A DNA stretch of 38,359 nucleotides from UBA3495 sp964629875 (GCA_964629875.1 CAZVRK010000018.1:1-38359); one strand, 5' to 3'. Positions 25,525-33,658 are shown, counted from the first letter of the stretch. Numbers and translations: made by a program. The notes: generated from the letters alone by a model not told the origin.

Positions 25525-25533
25525 TGTGGATAA
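25525..25533 (-). promoter_or_regulatory. Perfect DnaA-box 9-mer (TTATCCACA on the minus strand)
   Basis: TGTGGATAA on the plus strand, 4 nt upstream of the -35 of the DUF3090 promoter. A single exact copy is expected by chance about 0.3 times in a window of this size, so the regulatory role is only a possibility. Confidence 0.3.
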
Positions 25534-25537
25534 CTGC

Positions 25538-25566
25538 TTGCCAGCAAATTAGACCAACGATATGAT
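25538..25566 (+). promoter_or_regulatory. Promoter for a probably leaderless DUF3090 transcript
   Basis: TTGCCA (25538-25543), exact 17-nt spacer, TATGAT (25561-25566); each box matches consensus at 5 of 6. The -10 ends 6 nt before ATG 25573, so the predicted start of transcription falls on or beside the A of the start codon, and no Shine-Dalgarno is present. Confidence 0.6.
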
Positions 25567-25572
25567 AATGTA

Positions 25573-26097
25573 ATGGATCCTAAAATTGTTAAATATGCAT
25601 TAGGTAATCCCAGATCGATAATCGCAGAGACTTTTGGGGAACCGGGAAGACGAACTTTTAGATTAGTGATTGAATCTGGTGAAGCCAGGTCAGATATATG
25701 GCTTGAGAAAGAACAGCTGCTTCAACTAGGTGTTTATCTACAGGAAGCGGTTCGTACACTGTCAGATGATGAACGGGTTAAAGATAGCGTGCCCGGTGAA
25801 CCCGTCTGGAGTGGCGGTGACGCGTTCGTTGAGTTTAAGGCTATACAAATGCAATTGAGCTACGATGTAGCGGCTAATTCCTTCTATCTCGTTGCTTATG
25901 AAAGTGACGAATCAGAAGAGGACTTGGCTTCAGTTAGTTGTTGGATTAATCCAAACCAGGCTCAACAGTTATTTGAAGAGTCGTTATCTATATGCGCCTC
26001 GGGTAGACCTCCTTGCTTTTTGTGTGGCTCCCCAATAGATCCAGAAGGGCATCTATGTCCTAGGGCTAACGGCCATGCGGTGTTTGAAAGCGGTTAA
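25573..26097 (+). CDS. DUF3090 family protein
   Basis: 174 aa conserved protein of unknown function, best known from Actinobacteria and Chloroflexi. The N-terminal region reads YALGNPRSIIAETFGEPGRR, and a C-terminal mini zinc-finger-like end reads PPCFLCGSPIDPEGHLCPR followed by NGH. The C-x2-C...H-x-C...H arrangement could bind a metal. The next gene, 27 nt downstream, is SCO1664-like; the two families are regular neighbours in actinobacteria, so they probably work together. The start has no Shine-Dalgarno but a well-placed promoter, suggesting leaderless translation. Confidence 0.88.
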   Translation: MDPKIVKYALGNPRSIIAETFGEPGRRTFRLVIESGEARSDIWLEKEQLLQLGVYLQEAVRTLSDDERVKDSVPGEPVWSGGDAFVEFKAIQMQLSYDVAANSFYLVAYESDESEEDLASVSCWINPNQAQQLFEESLSICASGRPPCFLCGSPIDPEGHLCPRANGHAVFESG

Positions 26098-26124
26098 TAT
26101 GTTCGTGAGCGTCAGGGTAAAGTA

Positions 26125-26826
26125 GTGAAAGTCGACGACGCCACTTATCAGCTGCTGCATCATGGTGAGATTGTGTCATGTGAATTAACTCCTGCAGGCT
26201 CGAATTATACGTTTCTGGTTAAATTAACTCTGGGTGAGAGCAGTGGACTTGCGATTTATAAGCCGAAAGACGGCGAGGTACCACTATGGGATTTCCCTTC
26301 TGGAACTTTGTACAAAAGAGAATGCGCTGCGTATATATTGAGCGATATATTGGGGTGGGATTTTATACCGTATACAATTATTCGAGAAGGTCCGTACGGT
26401 ATAGGTTCGGTTCAGCAATTTATTTATCATGATACGCAGAAGAACTATTACACTTTAGATGATTCGAATGCGGAGGAACTTCGTACTATTGCGTGCTTCG
26501 ACTTAGTCGCCAATAATACCGACCGCAAAGCAGGGCATATGATTGTGGACGGTGAGGGGAAGGTATGGGGTATCGACCAAGGGCTTACATTTCACTCTGA
26601 TACGAAAATAAGGACAGTTATTTGGGATTTTAGCGATGAACCTATACCGGAGAATCATCTAGATAAGTTGGAGACTTTTAGAAATGATTTGAGCAACCCT
26701 AATGCTAATATCAAGTATTTACTGGAATTGCTGTCTGAAGATGAAATCATTGCTCTAAACAGACGTCTTGATTGGGTTCTTGGTGAGAAGTTTTATCCTG
26801 GTATACCGGGAAGGCGGAGAGGATAA
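26125..26826 (+). CDS. SCO1664-family protein with PI4K-II-like kinase motifs
   Basis: 233 aa. GTG 26125 follows AGGG (26114-26117) by 7 nt. Conserved blocks match type II phosphatidylinositol-4-kinase-like/HipA-like kinases: an ATP-binding Lys in AIYKPKDGE (K46), a catalytic loop LVANNTDRKAGHM (D133, and H138 where an Asn is usual in eukaryotic PI4KII), and a metal-binding Asp in WGIDQGLTFH (D151). WDFPSGTLYKRECAAYIL fits a glycine-rich/alpha-C-like region. The family name comes from Streptomyces SCO1664; its substrate is unknown. Its partner in sequence is the DUF3090 gene. Kinase function is inference from motif order and spacing. Confidence 0.82.
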   Translation: MKVDDATYQLLHHGEIVSCELTPAGSNYTFLVKLTLGESSGLAIYKPKDGEVPLWDFPSGTLYKRECAAYILSDILGWDFIPYTIIREGPYGIGSVQQFIYHDTQKNYYTLDDSNAEELRTIACFDLVANNTDRKAGHMIVDGEGKVWGIDQGLTFHSDTKIRTVIWDFSDEPIPENHLDKLETFRNDLSNPNANIKYLLELLSEDEIIALNRRLDWVLGEKFYPGIPGRRRG

Positions 26827-26852
26827 AGTCTTACCCGTTATTCGGAGTGGTT

Positions 26853-27506
26853 TTATTGTATTAACGAGAAGTCAAATTCTTCCAGGGTATCTACTACGCG
26901 GTGAGCTTGGCTTATGTCTAAATTCCTAGTGAAATAAGTCCTGACTGCTATAGTATGGGCGCCGGACGAAACTGCTGCGCTGATACCGACTGGAGAATCT
27001 TCTATTGCAATGCATTCTTGAGCAGAGAAACCGAGTTTCTTAGCGGCCAGAATGTAAATTTCAGGATTTGGCTTACCGTTTTCGACATCATCCCCCCCAA
27101 GAACAGCTTCGAAAGAATCTACTAGTCCTATAGAATTTAATTTCAGATATACCCATTCCCTTAGCGATGAAGAAGCGACTGCCTTTGGTATACCTAATTC
27201 CTTACAGGTGTTCAATAAATTAACTACTCCCGGCTGTGGCTCTATTTTTTCACTAAGAACCTCTTTTACAACGACATCATACATGTCGATATATTGAGGA
27301 ATTGCCTTAGGCAAAACCCGTATATCTTTTAGGCGTTCCCATGTTTGATTTACCGTTGTGCCGATTAAATACTTCTCATTTTCAGGTTCTGATATGGGAG
27401 CTTCCCCTTCTTGGATGATGATCCTATTAATAGCGTCCAAGAAGAGGGGTTCACTGTCTATTAAGACTCCATCCATATCAAATAATATTGCTTTATAATC
27501 TGCCAT
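26853..27506 (-). CDS. HAD-superfamily phosphatase (beta-phosphoglucomutase-like)
   Basis: 217 aa. Motif I FDMDGVLIDSEP carries both nucleophile and acid Asp; motif II is AVASSSLREW, motif III Lys is in ENGKPNPEIYILAAKKLG, and motif IV is IAIEDSPVGISAA. A helical cap lies between motifs I and II, as in subclass IA enzymes such as phosphoglycolate phosphatase and beta-phosphoglucomutase. ATG 27506 is preferred (AGGAGA 9 nt upstream); an ATG at 27530 would start one base after the modC stop. It is probably the last gene of the mod operon and converges on the SCO1664-like gene with 26 nt between stops. Substrate unknown. Confidence 0.9.
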   Translation of the reverse strand: MADYKAILFDMDGVLIDSEPLFLDAINRIIIQEGEAPISEPENEKYLIGTTVNQTWERLKDIRVLPKAIPQYIDMYDVVVKEVLSEKIEPQPGVVNLLNTCKELGIPKAVASSSLREWVYLKLNSIGLVDSFEAVLGGDDVENGKPNPEIYILAAKKLGFSAQECIAIEDSPVGISAAVSSGAHTIAVRTYFTRNLDISQAHRVVDTLEEFDFSLIQ

Positions 27507-27531
27507 GTGGTGATATCTCCTATGGGGCATT

Positions 27532-28626
27532 TTAAGGGTGATCTTGTACTATGAAGCAAGACGAGGCTTTAAATATTGCCCAAAGACTACTGCCTGTTTT
27601 TATATCCATTTCTGATAACGAAGTCCCTGTGATATTACATCTAAGTGGAATCCCCGAACAATTAAGGGTGATTTGGTACCCAGGTGAATTAGTATTGATT
27701 TCTGACACGGTCCCCTGAATTTGATTTCTCGCTGAAGAGTTTTCTATTTTATAATGTGCAAGGATTATATCTGATGCTCTTATGCCGATCGTTGTATAAC
27801 CGCTTTCATGGCCTACTCCCAAAGGGACTTCTATCTGCGGTGAATCCATATTCCTTGGGACGCAGGTCATAGTTCCTTCTGCTGTTGAAGTATCGACAAT
27901 ATTCATTGGTATAAGATTTTCTACGCCTATTAGACTGGCTACACGTTCTTGGCCTGGGTGTCCGAGAACCTTAATAGGTTCCCCTTTAGCCAATGTATGG
28001 CCAGAGTCTATTACTTGGATTTCATCTCCGATTGCTACAGCTTCTTCTCTCTCATGCGTCACGACTATAATTGGAATTTTGGAGAATGTCAGGATTCTTC
28101 TAATTTCATTTAATATTGCACGTCTAAGCTCTGAATCCAGGGAGGCGAAAGGCTCGTCTAATAGTAAAGCTCTAGGGCTACTCGCAAGCGCCCGGGCTAG
28201 GGCTACTCGCTGTTGTTGGCCACCAGATATTTCCCATGGATACCGGTTCTCTAAACCAGATAATTGAAATTTTTCTAACAGGTCTGAGATCAACGCAGCC
28301 GATGAATCCTTAGAATGGCTAGATAAACCATAAGCTATATTTTTGGATACGCTCAAGTGCGGAAACAAATGGTATTGTTGGGTCAAATATCCTACCTTGC
28401 GTTTATAAGGTGGGACCCATATTTTCTGGTCTTTATCGAAAACTATGGATTCTCCGATCTGTATGAAACCCGATGATGGTTCTATTAGTCCAGCTATAGC
28501 TCGGAGTATCGTGCTTTTTCCGGCTCCTGACGGTCCGAATAACACTAAAGATTCCCCAGGGTTCACATTGATTGAAAGATCAAGTTCAAAATCTTCAATT
28601 CTGTATGTCATTTCTGCTGCTATCAC
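27532..28626 (-). CDS. modC: Molybdate-type ABC transporter ATP-binding protein
   Basis: 364 aa. Walker A GPSGAGKST, Q-loop YLTQQYHLFPHLSV, signature ISGGQQQRVALARAL, Walker B LLLDEPFASLD, H-loop VTHEREEA. The C-terminal ~120 residues form a TOBE/Mop-like regulatory region (QIQGTVSEI, LWAIFKASSC). GTG 28626 is favoured because it overlaps the modB stop (GTGA) and GGAG lies 9 nt upstream; an upstream TTG 28641 is the alternative. Together with modB and modA it forms a complete importer. Tungstate or sulfate as substrate cannot be excluded by sequence alone. Confidence 0.92.
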   Translation of the reverse strand: MIAAEMTYRIEDFELDLSINVNPGESLVLFGPSGAGKSTILRAIAGLIEPSSGFIQIGESIVFDKDQKIWVPPYKRKVGYLTQQYHLFPHLSVSKNIAYGLSSHSKDSSAALISDLLEKFQLSGLENRYPWEISGGQQQRVALARALASSPRALLLDEPFASLDSELRRAILNEIRRILTFSKIPIIVVTHEREEAVAIGDEIQVIDSGHTLAKGEPIKVLGHPGQERVASLIGVENLIPMNIVDTSTAEGTMTCVPRNMDSPQIEVPLGVGHESGYTTIGIRASDIILAHYKIENSSARNQIQGTVSEINTNSPGYQITLNCSGIPLRCNITGTSLSEMDIKTGSSLWAIFKASSCFIVQDHP

Positions 28627-29459
28627 AGATTGGCTCTCCAACTCTTATTAGCGAAGAAGCCTAATATGATTAATACTACTATTGAGGCAAGTAACAGTAT
28701 CACTGACAAAGCCAAAGAGGCTCCAATATCACTTTCCATTGCTGTCAGTATCGCTAATGGCATTGTTTGGGTCTTTCCAGTTAGGTTTCCCGCAAACATT
28801 ATCGTAGCTCCGAACTCGGAAATAGCTCTAGCCCATGCCAAAGCAAGTCCAGATAATATGGAAGGGCTTGCCAGTGGGATCGTTAACTTCCAGAAAGTTT
28901 GCCATGGGGATACACCCAGCGTTTGAGAGACATCCTCATAATCTGTGGACACTGACTGAAACCCCAATTTGGCGGCTCTGATATAAAACGGTGCAGCTAC
29001 AAATATTTGAGCACAAATGACAGCCCCTGTTGTAAATGGCAAGGTTATCCCTACGCTATTCAGAACTGGTCCGAGGATCCCTTGCCGGCCGAAGGCCATT
29101 AGCATGGCCACTCCTGCTACTATGGGGGGAAGTATTATAGGAAGTTCAACTAGGCTATCAATGAACTTTAATACGAGACTGTCTTTTCTAGCCAATAGTA
29201 ACGCGAATGGTGTTCCAATGATTACAACGATTACTATACTAATTATGCTTGTCACTAATGATAATTGAAGAGCTTGGATGGTAGTATCACTCAACAAACT
29301 TGCGAACAAGCCTTTCTGCTGAGCTGCTTTTACTAGGATTGCTACTACAGGCAAACCTATAAATAGTACATAAAGTAGTGTTACAGATATTCCCGCTGGC
29401 ATCCATAGCGGATGTGATGAGCGGCGTTCAGTTTTTATTCTTGCGAATGTTCTGAGCAT
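28623..29459 (-). CDS. modB: Molybdate ABC transporter permease
   Basis: 278 aa inner-membrane protein with about five to six helices. The cytoplasmic coupling motif appears as YEDVSQTLGVSPWQTFWKLTIPLA (EAA loop). LPPIVAGVAML and ISEFGATIMFAGN are conserved in ModB/CysT-type permeases. The N-terminus has about 18 polar residues before the first helix. The start is ATG 29459, 33 nt after modA; the stop overlaps modC, so expression of the membrane and ATPase parts is coupled. Confidence 0.94.
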   Translation of the reverse strand: MLRTFARIKTERRSSHPLWMPAGISVTLLYVLFIGLPVVAILVKAAQQKGLFASLLSDTTIQALQLSLVTSIISIVIVVIIGTPFALLLARKDSLVLKFIDSLVELPIILPPIVAGVAMLMAFGRQGILGPVLNSVGITLPFTTGAVICAQIFVAAPFYIRAAKLGFQSVSTDYEDVSQTLGVSPWQTFWKLTIPLASPSILSGLALAWARAISEFGATIMFAGNLTGKTQTMPLAILTAMESDIGASLALSVILLLASIVVLIILGFFANKSWRANL

Positions 29460-29492
29460 GAAGGCATTATACGCGCTGATAGGCCTTTCCTG

Positions 29493-30302
29493 TTATGGAT
29501 CTTGTATCTTCTGGAACCCATATTTTTCAAGTATACCCTGTGATTTGCTAGACTTTAAGAACTCCATAAAGCCTTTTGCTAGTTCCTTGGATTCAGATTC
29601 CATCAGTATCGTGGCGGGATAATTTGCTATTTGGTTGTATTGATCTGGAATATTTATTATCCTGACCTTTTCTGATACATAGGGCAGGGCTGTATCACTA
29701 AGGTATACGAATCCTGCATCTGCTTCGCCAAGGACAACTTTCTGTACTACATTACGAACGTTAGTTTCTTCAGATACTATAGTTTGTTTTAATTTATCGG
29801 GATACGATTCGGATAGGCCAGGATGTTGGCCTAATTTCTGAATAATTGTATTAGTATAGGTGCCTGCAGGCACGTTAGTATGGGATACAACGACTTTTGT
29901 GCCTGGGGTTACGAGCTCACTTAACTCAAATAAACTAGTATTTTCTGAAGGTACTATGATTACTAATTGATTGCTAGCGAAGTTTTGAGGCCTGGATAGG
30001 GATAAATCCGATTGTGTAATACGATCCATTTGGATCCAGTCTGCTGAAGCAAAAATATCCGCATAAGCACCGTGTAATAACTGTGTGCTGAGTTGCTGGC
30101 TACCCGCGAAATTAAATATTACTGATACGTCATCATTTATATTCTCAAATTCGTTGGCAATTTCTCTGAAAGAGTCAGTTAGTGACGCGGCTGCAAAAAT
30201 AATTAGGTCTTGATGTGGATTATCATGCTGAGAGTTAGTGGAGCAGCTTGCAGAAAAAAGAGATATTAATACGAGTAAGTTGAGCAGGATTTTTATTAAC
30301 AT
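29493..30302 (-). CDS. modA: Molybdate-binding lipoprotein
   Basis: 269 aa. A signal peptide ends with lipobox FSASC, lipidated Cys20, then a polar linker. The mature part begins LIIFAAASLTDSFREIANEF, the ModA signature, with NFAGSQQLSTQLLHGAYADIFASAD contributing oxyanion-binding Ser residues and VLGEADAGFVYLSD the later binding segment. As a lipoprotein it fits a monoderm cell. It heads modA-modB-modC-HAD. The 115-nt region upstream is shared with the divergent Lin0512-family gene; I see no Moco riboswitch-like structure or convincing ModE site. Confidence 0.95.
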   Translation of the reverse strand: MLIKILLNLLVLISLFSASCSTNSQHDNPHQDLIIFAAASLTDSFREIANEFENINDDVSVIFNFAGSQQLSTQLLHGAYADIFASADWIQMDRITQSDLSLSRPQNFASNQLVIIVPSENTSLFELSELVTPGTKVVVSHTNVPAGTYTNTIIQKLGQHPGLSESYPDKLKQTIVSEETNVRNVVQKVVLGEADAGFVYLSDTALPYVSEKVRIINIPDQYNQIANYPATILMESESKELAKGFMEFLKSSKSQGILEKYGFQKIQDP

Positions 30303-30339
30303 TCTGGCTAGGGTTTCCCTTTAGAACTAATATTGTTTC

Positions 30340-30368
30340 TTGACGGCATACTTTGTCTACTGTCTAAT
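30340..30368 (+). promoter_or_regulatory. Promoter of the Lin0512-family gene
   Basis: TTGACG (30340-30345), 17-nt spacer, TCTAAT (30363-30368); each is one mismatch from consensus. The leader is about 43 nt and carries a strong AAGGAGG (30405-30411) 6 nt before ATG 30418, suggesting high expression. Confidence 0.6.
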
Positions 30369-30417
30369 TGTAATGGAAGACTATAGAAATGGATAACATG
30401 ATACAAGGAGGACCTTT

Positions 30418-30762
30418 ATGGCATTAGTTAAATGTGTTACTGAAATGGGAATGGGCGTAGACGTCCACGGACTAAATTACACCGGTGCGGCACAAAGGGC
30501 AGTATTTGATGCAATACACCACAGTAGTTTGGGTTTTCAGCAACTTATAGGAAAGACTGCTGATGATATGCGTGTTGATGTGACTATAGGCGTTCCCAAA
30601 CCTGAGAAAGTAGACGGAGACGCGGTTCTGTCTGTCCTACCTCACGGGCACGGTTACATAAATGTGGTACAGGGCGGTTTGGAGGTTTTGAATCCTGCAG
30701 GGGATGATGGAACCTTGATTGCTAATGCCATCCTAATTGTTAGCTTTGATGATGGTAAATAA
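30418..30762 (+). CDS. Lin0512-family conserved protein
   Basis: 114 aa single-domain protein of the Lin0512 family (function unknown). Landmarks are EMGMGVDVHG near the N-terminus, AVFDAIHHSSL, VTIGVPKPEKVDGDAV and LPHGHGYINVVQGGLEV. The His-rich conserved stretches (HG, HHS, HGHG) hint at a metal or catalytic site; that is inference. It has its own good promoter, an ideal Shine-Dalgarno and a strong terminator, so it is a monocistronic and probably well-expressed unit. Confidence 0.8.
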   Translation: MALVKCVTEMGMGVDVHGLNYTGAAQRAVFDAIHHSSLGFQQLIGKTADDMRVDVTIGVPKPEKVDGDAVLSVLPHGHGYINVVQGGLEVLNPAGDDGTLIANAILIVSFDDGK

Positions 30763-30787
30763 TATTTAATCATCTCCACATGGAGTA

Positions 30788-30831
30788 GGCATAGAAATAG
30801 CCCACGAGTAATCGTGGGCTATTTCTATGCC
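30788..30831 (+). terminator. Intrinsic terminator, 20-bp perfect stem, probably bidirectional
   Basis: Arms 30788-30807 and 30812-30831 are perfect reverse complements around a GTAA loop, with a GC-rich core CCCACGA/TCGTGGG. TTTCT follows for the plus strand. The convergent DUF1059 gene ends at 30851, 20 nt away, so the same hairpin may stop transcription from both sides. Confidence 0.85.
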
Positions 30832-30850
30832 TTTCTGTACGTTTCTTGGT

Positions 30851-31081
30851 CTAGCCGTGTCCCCTAGTGCCAAAGACTTTTGTCCCTCTAGTGAATATGC
30901 ATCTTTTAATATTGTTGGTTAATTCTTGACCATCAACATTGTGTACTGATCCGAGATGATCATATACTTGGGTTAATACTTCGTCCTCAGACTCACCAAT
31001 GGCTATGAACTTACAGTTTACTCCCACGGAACTAGCAGCCCCGGACATGAAATTATTGCATCGTGCATACATCTGCGGCAT
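30851..31081 (-). CDS. DUF1059-like small protein
   Basis: 76 aa. It resembles the DUF1059 family: an N-terminal Cys (YARCNNF), a central NCKFIAIGESEDEVLTQVYDHL and HNVDGQELTNNIKRCI, where the usual pattern is C-x-F-x-A-x-G-x-(S/T)-E-x-E, then a His-rich helix and 'L-x-x-x-I'. The function of the family is unknown. ATG 31081 has GAGGAGG 8 nt upstream. It is transcribed toward the Lin0512-family gene and shares its terminator; both are small, separately promoted genes. Confidence 0.72.
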   Translation of the reverse strand: MPQMYARCNNFMSGAASSVGVNCKFIAIGESEDEVLTQVYDHLGSVHNVDGQELTNNIKRCIFTRGTKVFGTRGHG

Positions 31082-31137
31082 AGTGATTCCTCCTCAACTT
31101 TTTACCACAACTAACTCGATTGGTTTAATGAGTTCGC

Positions 31138-31166
31138 ATTATACGACATTTGTGCGTCTATAGCAC
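31138..31166 (-). promoter_or_regulatory. Probable promoter of the DUF1059-like gene
   Basis: Minus strand: GTGCTA (31166-31161), 17-nt spacer, TATAAT (31143-31138), about 57 nt before ATG 31081. The -10 is perfect, the -35 weak. Confidence 0.5.
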
Positions 31167-31198
31167 CACTTAATTTTACATGATCATCAGATATTTAT

Positions 31199-32797
31199 CT
31201 AATGGTCATGTAACTCTTCGGAATGAGTATCTTGATTACCCCATCCGCCTCCCCCTGGAGTTCTTATACTGAGTATGTCACCGATCTCAACGTCGATAGT
31301 TTCCTTTCCAGACAGTTTTATTTCTTCATAACCAGATTTGAAAAGTACATTTTCCCCTGGATGTGCATGACTTCCTCCTAGTGCACCAGGTGGGGATAGT
31401 TTCCGTCTTTCTGAAAGTAAAGTCACGCGGGCTGGGCCAAGGAATTCAACGTCCCTTATTAGCCCATCGCCTCCGTTGAATTTTCCAGAGCCTCCAGAGC
31501 CTCGTCTTATAGCATATTGCTTAAGCCGCAATGGAAATGCGAATTCCAAGGCTTCTACGGGTGTATTCATAGTGTTAGTCATGTGGGTATGAATTCCTGA
31601 AATACCATCTTTATCCGGTCGAGCGCCCATACCACCGGCTATGGTTTCATAATAAACAAATGGTTTATCTCGTCCGAGGTCATGGCCGCCAATTAGAAGG
31701 TTATTCATAGTTCCTTGACTAGGTGCGGGCATCATTTCGGGTAATGCTTTCGCAAATGCAGCAAAAAGGACGTCAGTGATTCGTTGTGATGTTTCTACGT
31801 TGCCCCCCGATACGCCGCCGGGTGGTACGGGATTGACCAACGAACGTTTTGGAGCCCTGATACTTATAGGTCGTAAACAACCTTGGTTTGGAGGGGCTTG
31901 ATCTCCGACTATGCAACGGATCGTATAAAGCACCGCTGAAACTGTGACCGCCTCGGGTGCATTTATACAACCTGGGCGTTGATCAGATGTTCCTTCGAAA
32001 TCTACTGTTATTTCATCGCCTGAGATTGCTATAGTAACTGTTATAGGTACGGGTTCGTCAGTTAGTCCGTCATCATCCATATAATCTGTTACTGAATAAT
32101 TTCCGTCAGGTATCTTCTCTATCTCAGTCCTAGTAACCTTTTCGGAGTAGTCGAGTAAGGCTTCCATGTGGCGTAATGTATTATTCATTGAGTAACGACT
32201 AGCTATATCTATAAGCCGCTTCTGTCCAACTTTTATAGAAGCAATCTGAGCGGTTAGATCACCTCTCCGCTCATGTGGGGTCCTAGAGTTTCTGCAAATG
32301 ATCTCTATAATTTCATGATTTAGCCGATTACGCTTATAAAGTTTTAGAGGGGATAATATCAATCCTTCTTGGTATATCTCTGTTGATATTGGGAGTGATC
32401 CGGGAGTCATGCCTCCTACATCAGCGTGGTGACCACGGTTGGAAACGAACCCTGCTAGTACACCATCGACATGTACTGGGGCTACGAGGGTAATATCCGG
32501 TAGATGGGAGCCTCCTGCATATGGGTCGTTCAGTATAATAATGTCGCCCTGGTTTAGGTTGTCTGGGAATGCTTCTAGAGCAGCGTTTACGGACGCTGGC
32601 ATGGCTCCCAAATGGACTGGTTGATGAGCAGCTTGCGCAACCATGTGACCAGCTGGAGTAAATAAAGCACAGGAATAGTCTCTTCTTTCTTTTATATTTG
32701 GTGAATATGACGTTCTCTGAAGGGCTACACCCATCTCTTCACAGATTGAAATGAATAAGTTTTTAAATACTTCTATGCTTATCGCATCAACGCTCAT
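31199..32797 (-). CDS. hyuB: Hydantoinase B/oxoprolinase family protein
   Basis: 532 aa, the usual size for HyuB-like subunits. Family motifs: IKERRDYSCALF, NDPYAGGSHLPDITLVAPV, GHHADVGGMTPGS, PAPSQGTMNNLLIGG and the C-terminal TPGGGGWG. With HyuA it forms an ATP-dependent cyclic-amide hydrolase (hydantoinase, 5-oxoprolinase) or an acetone-carboxylase-like enzyme; the substrate is not readable. Here hyuA is upstream on the same strand but a PIG-L deacetylase gene intervenes; the gap from PIG-L to hyuB is 30 nt. Start ATG 32797. Confidence 0.93.
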   Translation of the reverse strand: MSVDAISIEVFKNLFISICEEMGVALQRTSYSPNIKERRDYSCALFTPAGHMVAQAAHQPVHLGAMPASVNAALEAFPDNLNQGDIIILNDPYAGGSHLPDITLVAPVHVDGVLAGFVSNRGHHADVGGMTPGSLPISTEIYQEGLILSPLKLYKRNRLNHEIIEIICRNSRTPHERRGDLTAQIASIKVGQKRLIDIASRYSMNNTLRHMEALLDYSEKVTRTEIEKIPDGNYSVTDYMDDDGLTDEPVPITVTIAISGDEITVDFEGTSDQRPGCINAPEAVTVSAVLYTIRCIVGDQAPPNQGCLRPISIRAPKRSLVNPVPPGGVSGGNVETSQRITDVLFAAFAKALPEMMPAPSQGTMNNLLIGGHDLGRDKPFVYYETIAGGMGARPDKDGISGIHTHMTNTMNTPVEALEFAFPLRLKQYAIRRGSGGSGKFNGGDGLIRDVEFLGPARVTLLSERRKLSPPGALGGSHAHPGENVLFKSGYEEIKLSGKETIDVEIGDILSIRTPGGGGWGNQDTHSEELHDH

Positions 32798-32827
32798 ATG
32801 ATCTCGCTGTCTTTAAATAACTAAATC

Positions 32828-33658
32828 TTAAATATTTGAAAGTTTTCCCAATATATCGTGATCTAGTTTAGAGTACTTGGGATATGCTAATTGGTAGTGT
32901 TCTATGCTCATTATGTCGCGCAGCATTTTTTCAGGTAATTGTTCAAACGGTCCATTAGGGTCGATTTGGGTTTTATGACAGTTTAAAGATGCTATCTTGG
33001 TATCTACGTAATCTCTAACGTCAACAATGGTTGTAACAACCTCATCTGGGGTGCCTAGATCATCCAGATTTTCACTGGCAAAAGGAGGTTTTATACCGAG
33101 CTCATAAAGTGTTTCCCAAACCCTTTGAAAATCTGATCTCGGAAAACATACGTAGTATAAAGCACTTTTTATACTCTTCTCACGGTGTACCATTTTAAGA
33201 TATGCTTCGGTTGTATGACTACTGATGGTTTTATGGTCGGGATGCCCATATCCACCTGTGGGATCATGAGTCAATATTATATCTGGCTTTATATCTGAAA
33301 AGATTTGACTAACCCGACTGATAATCATATCTGGTTCAGAATTAATCAAAGCATTGGAGTGCTTATTGTCTTCCGAGCCTTGCATCCCCGAATCTCGGTA
33401 ATTGAGAAACCTAAGATCGTGTATTCCCATAACGTTCATAGCGGAGAACAATTCTGATTTTCGTACGCGACCTAGTGTTTCTGGAGTTGCTAGATCTAGA
33501 TCACTAATCTCCCCAACGTCTCCGTTAGTGGCACATACTATGGTTATCGAATGTCCGCGACTGGCCAGCATGGCTAAAGTGCCCCCGGAGCCAAACCCTT
33601 CGTCGTCCGGATGGGCAAAGACACCCACTATTCGCAAGTTTTCGCTTTTAGTATTCAT
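32828..33658 (-). CDS. PIG-L family deacetylase
   Basis: 276 aa LmbE-like zinc hydrolase. The metal site is clear: VGVFAHPDDEGFGSGGTLA (His, Asp-Asp) and GGYGHPDHKTIS. The family removes acetyl from N-acetylglucosamine-type groups (MshB, BshB, PIG-L), but members act on many N-acyl substrates. ATG 33658 overlaps the hyuA end by 11 nt; a GTG at 33667 would add MVQ. Neither has a strong Shine-Dalgarno, so translation is probably coupled to hyuA. Its position between hyuA and hyuB suggests deacylation in the same pathway, which is inference. Confidence 0.9.
   Translation of the reverse strand: MNTKSENLRIVGVFAHPDDEGFGSGGTLAMLASRGHSITIVCATNGDVGEISDLDLATPETLGRVRKSELFSAMNVMGIHDLRFLNYRDSGMQGSEDNKHSNALINSEPDMIISRVSQIFSDIKPDIILTHDPTGGYGHPDHKTISSHTTEAYLKMVHREKSIKSALYYVCFPRSDFQRVWETLYELGIKPPFASENLDDLGTPDEVVTTIVDVRDYVDTKIASLNCHKTQIDPNGPFEQLPEKMLRDIMSIEHYQLAYPKYSKLDHDILGKLSNI

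Noticed and set aside
28623..30302. Tungstate or sulfate transporter instead of molybdate
   Set aside because: ModA opening motif, ModB motifs and the ModC TOBE-like tail fit molybdate best, though tungstate use cannot be excluded.
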